Shown here: in pieces, positions 5,989 to 7,555 of the stretch
Layout: every line of letters begins with the position of its first letter
Position numbering within the stretch: the first letter of the stretch is position 1
Source: Thermoleophilia bacterium
GTDB taxonomy: Bacteria > Actinomycetota > Thermoleophilia > Gaiellales > Gaiellaceae
Length of the DNA stretch: 7,555 nucleotides
Direction: 5' to 3'
Assembly (NCBI GenBank): GCA_025936595.1
Contig: JAICTB010000108.1
Coordinates: 1 to 7,555 of the forward strand
Made by a program: the position numbers and the translations under genes
The notes under the pieces: generated by a model
The model's database searches: none
Told to the model about the DNA's origin: nothing
The model's input: the letters and a program-made list of their open reading frames with translations, nothing else

Positions 5989-6370
5989 CGTAGTTCGTGT
6001 GCAGCACGTGGAGCGCCTCGGGCAGGTCCGGCGACGTCAGCGCCTCCTTGTGCAGGAACCCGACGGCGCCCGCGGCATCGGCGCGCGCGACGTCCGCGTA
6101 CTCGTCGGAGCCGGTGTAGATGACGACGTGCTGTCCCGCGTCGCGCGCGTGGATCGCACGCGTCGCCTCGATGCCGTCGCGGCCGGGCATGCCGATGTCC
6201 ATCAGGACGAGGTCGGGTGCATGCTCTTCGCACAGGCGCACGGCGTCGTCGCCGTCGCGCGCGTGGCCGACGACGATGAACCGGCCGTCGCCGTCCAGCA
6301 GCTGCTCGACCATCGTCGCGAGTCGTTCGTCGTCCTCGGCGATCAGGATGCGGAGAGGTATCTCGGCCAC
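5963..6370 (-). CDS. Stand-alone receiver-domain response regulator
   Basis: CheY-like receiver of 135 aa with no output domain. All key residues are present with the GTG start: the acidic pocket E12-D13-D14 in LIAEDDE, the phospho-acceptor D58 in VLMDIGMPG (55-63), T86 in VIYTGSDE (83-90) and K108 in GFLHKEA (104-110). The C-terminus ends soon after the last helix (YVSSVPDPD), so no DNA-binding domain is lost at a visible frameshift. It should act by phosphorylation-dependent protein contact; its histidine kinase and target are not in the window. The GTG at 6370 was chosen because the receiver fold starts at residue 7 and it leaves a 40-bp gap to the divergent dipeptidase. An in-frame ATG at 6418 (151 aa) would overlap that gene's start. 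Neither start has a strong ribosome-binding site. The 3' end overlaps the convergent secreted-protein gene by 26 nt. Confidence 0.9.
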   Translation of the reverse strand: MAEIPLRILIAEDDERLATMVEQLLDGDGRFIVVGHARDGDDAVRLCEEHAPDLVLMDIGMPGRDGIEATRAIHARDAGQHVVIYTGSDEYADVARADAAGAVGFLHKEALTSPDLPEALHVLHTNYVSSVPDPD

Positions 6371-6410
6371 GAAGCCGGGAGCCTGCCACAAGCCCCCGTA
6401 GGATGCGGCA
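6371..6410. promoter_or_regulatory. Short divergent gap with possible -10 and ribosome-binding signals
   Basis: These 40 bp lie between the start codons of the receiver gene (minus) and the M19 dipeptidase gene (plus). TAGGAT at 6399-6404 ends 6 nt before the dipeptidase GTG. It can be read as a TAnnnT -10 box for a leaderless transcript beginning at the GTG, or as an AGGA Shine-Dalgarno (6400-6403) with a normal 7-nt spacing. No good -35 is seen upstream. The sequence alone does not decide between the two readings. Confidence 0.4.
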
Positions 6411-7376
6411 GTGATCATCGACGGGCACAACGACCTCGTCCTGCGTCGCTGGCGCGGCGAGCCGTCGCCGCATCTCGATCTCGACGCGGCGCTCGCGGCT
6501 GGGTTCGCCGGCGGGTTCTTCGCGCTGTACATTCCCTCGCCGCACCCGCCCGACCCGACGGAGATCCCGTACGCGCTCCCGCTGCCGGAGTCGATTCCGT
6601 TCGAGGAAGCGGCACGCATCGCGGACGAGCTCTTCGACACGCTCTGCGGGCTGCCCGTCGCCCGCGCCAGGTCGGCCGACGACTTTCGTGCAGGCCGGAT
6701 CACGGCGATCGTGCACATGGAGGGCGCCGAGGCGATCGCGGCAGACCTCTCGAATCTCGAGCAGTGGTACGGCCGCGGCCTGCGCTCGATCGGCCCGGTC
6801 TGGTCGCGCGCGAACGCGTTCGCCTCCGGCGTGCCGTTTCGCTTTCCCTCGACGCCGGACATCGGTCCGGGCCTGACCGATGCCGGGTGCGCGCTCGTTC
6901 GTGCGTGCAACGAGCTCGGGATCCTCGTCGACCTCTCGCACCTGAACGAGGCGGGGTTCTGGGACGTTGCGCGTTTGTCCGACGCGCCGCTCGTCGCCAC
7001 GCATTCGAACGCGCACGCGCTCTGCGCCGCCTCCCGTAACCTGACCGACGCGCAGCTTGCCGCGATCCGCGACTCGGGCGGGGTCGCGGGCGTCAACTTC
7101 GCGGTCACCTTCCTGCGGGAGGACGGCATGCAGGTTGTCGACACACCGCTCTCGGAGATCGTCCGTCACGTCGCCTATCTCACCGAGCGCATGGGCATCG
7201 ACCATGTCGCGCTCGGCTCCGACTTCGACGGAGCGGTCGTCCCGGACGAGCTCGGCGGCGCGGCCGGCCTGCCGAAGCTCGTCGGCGCGCTGCACGACGC
7301 CGGCTTCGACGACGCGGCGCTCGCGAAGATCACGCACGAGAACTGGCTGCGGATCTTCCGTGCGACCTGGCGCTGA
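6411..7376 (+). CDS. M19-family membrane-dipeptidase-like dipeptidase
   Basis: Amidohydrolase-fold zinc dipeptidase of 321 aa, close to bacterial M19 length. The ligand set of renal dipeptidase is present in order: H6 and D8 in DGHNDLV (4-10), bridging E104 in HMEGAEAI (102-109), H177 in VDLSHLNE (173-180), H198 in ATHSNAHAL (196-204), R209 in ASRNLTD (207-213) and D271 in LGSDFDGA (268-275). The 21-residue gap between the two middle histidines equals that of the human enzyme as I recall it. The C-terminal HENWLRIFRATW (309-320) is also typical. No signal peptide or lipid anchor is present, so unlike mammalian members it should be cytosolic. M19 enzymes hydrolyse L-L dipeptides and often those with a C-terminal D-residue, which complements the M20 enzyme at 3826-5172. 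GTG at 6411 was chosen because the DGHND motif must lie at the very N-terminus. The gene ends 5 nt before the convergent stop of the next gene. Confidence 0.95.
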   Translation: MIIDGHNDLVLRRWRGEPSPHLDLDAALAAGFAGGFFALYIPSPHPPDPTEIPYALPLPESIPFEEAARIADELFDTLCGLPVARARSADDFRAGRITAIVHMEGAEAIAADLSNLEQWYGRGLRSIGPVWSRANAFASGVPFRFPSTPDIGPGLTDAGCALVRACNELGILVDLSHLNEAGFWDVARLSDAPLVATHSNAHALCAASRNLTDAQLAAIRDSGGVAGVNFAVTFLREDGMQVVDTPLSEIVRHVAYLTERMGIDHVALGSDFDGAVVPDELGGAAGLPKLVGALHDAGFDDAALAKITHENWLRIFRATWR

Positions 7377-7381
7377 GCTTC

Positions 7382-7555
7382 CTACACGACGCGCCGGGCG
7401 AAGAAGCCGCGTGCTTTCATCGTCAGGACGAGCACGCCGTTCTGGTTGAAGACCTCGTTCGTCGTGAACACGGTGCCGCGGTTCGCGTTCGTCGACGACG
7501 GCTGCACGTCGGTGATCGTCGTGCGGCCGCTCAGGGTGTCGCCCGGCCGCACGGG
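7382..7555 (-). CDS. MaoC-like (hot-dog fold) dehydratase, C-terminal fragment
   Basis: The last 57 codons and TAG stop of a minus-strand gene that enters from the right edge. The reading begins PVRPGDTLSGRTTITDVQPS, continues with NRGTVFTTNEVFNQNGVLVL and ends TMKARGFFARRVV. The PVRPGDTL strand, the charged NRG turn, the long strand ending in xxNQxGxxVLTM and the short basic tail are characteristic of the second half of MaoC/(R)-hydratase hot-dog domains. These act on acyl-CoA or similar thioesters. The catalytic Asp/His motif lies further N-terminal, outside the window, so activity cannot be judged. There is no apparent link to the peptide genes. It converges on the dipeptidase gene with only 5 bp between stops and no visible terminator. 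Confidence 0.75.
   Translation of the reverse strand, partial: PVRPGDTLSGRTTITDVQPSSTNANRGTVFTTNEVFNQNGVLVLTMKARGFFARRVV

Noticed and set aside
3609..5993. A 794-codon plus-strand open frame
   Set aside because: It overlaps the M20 and secreted-protein genes in another frame, is dominated by Arg/Ala/Gly/Pro, and shows no domain or motif. This is a high-GC artefact.
6371..7144. A long N-terminal extension of the receiver gene (393 codons in total) antisense to the M19 gene
   Set aside because: The region before the receiver has Ser/Arg-rich shadow composition, no sensor or output domain, and covers the M19 catalytic codons on the other strand. The receiver fold begins just after the GTG at 6370.
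5922..7337. A 471-codon minus-strand open frame antisense to the M19 gene and over the receiver gene
   Set aside because: Arg/Asp-rich shadow composition with no motifs. The receiver motifs lie in a different frame ending at 5963.
1..7555. Mobile element, CRISPR array, tRNA or rRNA
   Set aside because: No transposase or integrase motifs, no regularly spaced direct repeats, and no tRNA-like or rRNA-like segment were found on either strand. All long stretches are covered by ordinary genes.

Overview
The window is G+C-rich DNA (about two thirds G+C by eye). It has GTG as well as ATG starts, very short intergenic gaps and long shadow ORFs in other frames. The extracellular solute-binding protein looks most like actinobacterial DppA-type proteins, so a high-GC actinomycete is the best guess, possibly a Thermoleophilia-like lineage. 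That placement is inference from protein style; no rRNA or other marker is present.

Left part (1-3744, minus strand): an oligopeptide/dipeptide ABC importer operon. Read 5' to 3' on the minus strand, it holds the substrate-binding protein (3744-2089), a strong intercistronic stem-loop (2075-2043), the DppB-type permease (2003-993), the DppC-type permease (989-78) and the first 26 codons of a DppD-type ATPase that runs off the left edge. The last three genes are nearly touching or overlap by one base.

Middle (3745-3825): an 81-bp divergent intergenic region with a possible minus-strand promoter and inverted repeats. To its right is a plus-strand M20-family metallodipeptidase (3826-5172). It is followed, behind its own likely promoter, by a secreted Cys/His-rich protein of unknown function (5221-5988).

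Right part (5963-7555): a stand-alone receiver-domain response regulator on the minus strand (6370-5963), whose 3' end overlaps the secreted-protein gene. Divergent from it by 40 bp is an M19-family (renal-dipeptidase-like) dipeptidase (6411-7376). At the right edge is the C-terminal end of a MaoC/hot-dog-fold dehydratase on the minus strand (7555-7382), convergent with the dipeptidase.

Taken together, most of the window reads as a peptide-scavenging locus. An importer captures and translocates short peptides, and two unrelated cytosolic metallodipeptidases (M20 and M19) flank it and can hydrolyse the imported peptides to amino acids. The secreted protein and the orphan receiver are embedded between the two peptidases without an obvious biochemical link. 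I see no mobile element, CRISPR array, tRNA or rRNA, and no stretch above 300 bp lacks a gene. No clearly new multi-gene system is visible; the least explained gene is the secreted Cys/His-rich protein.
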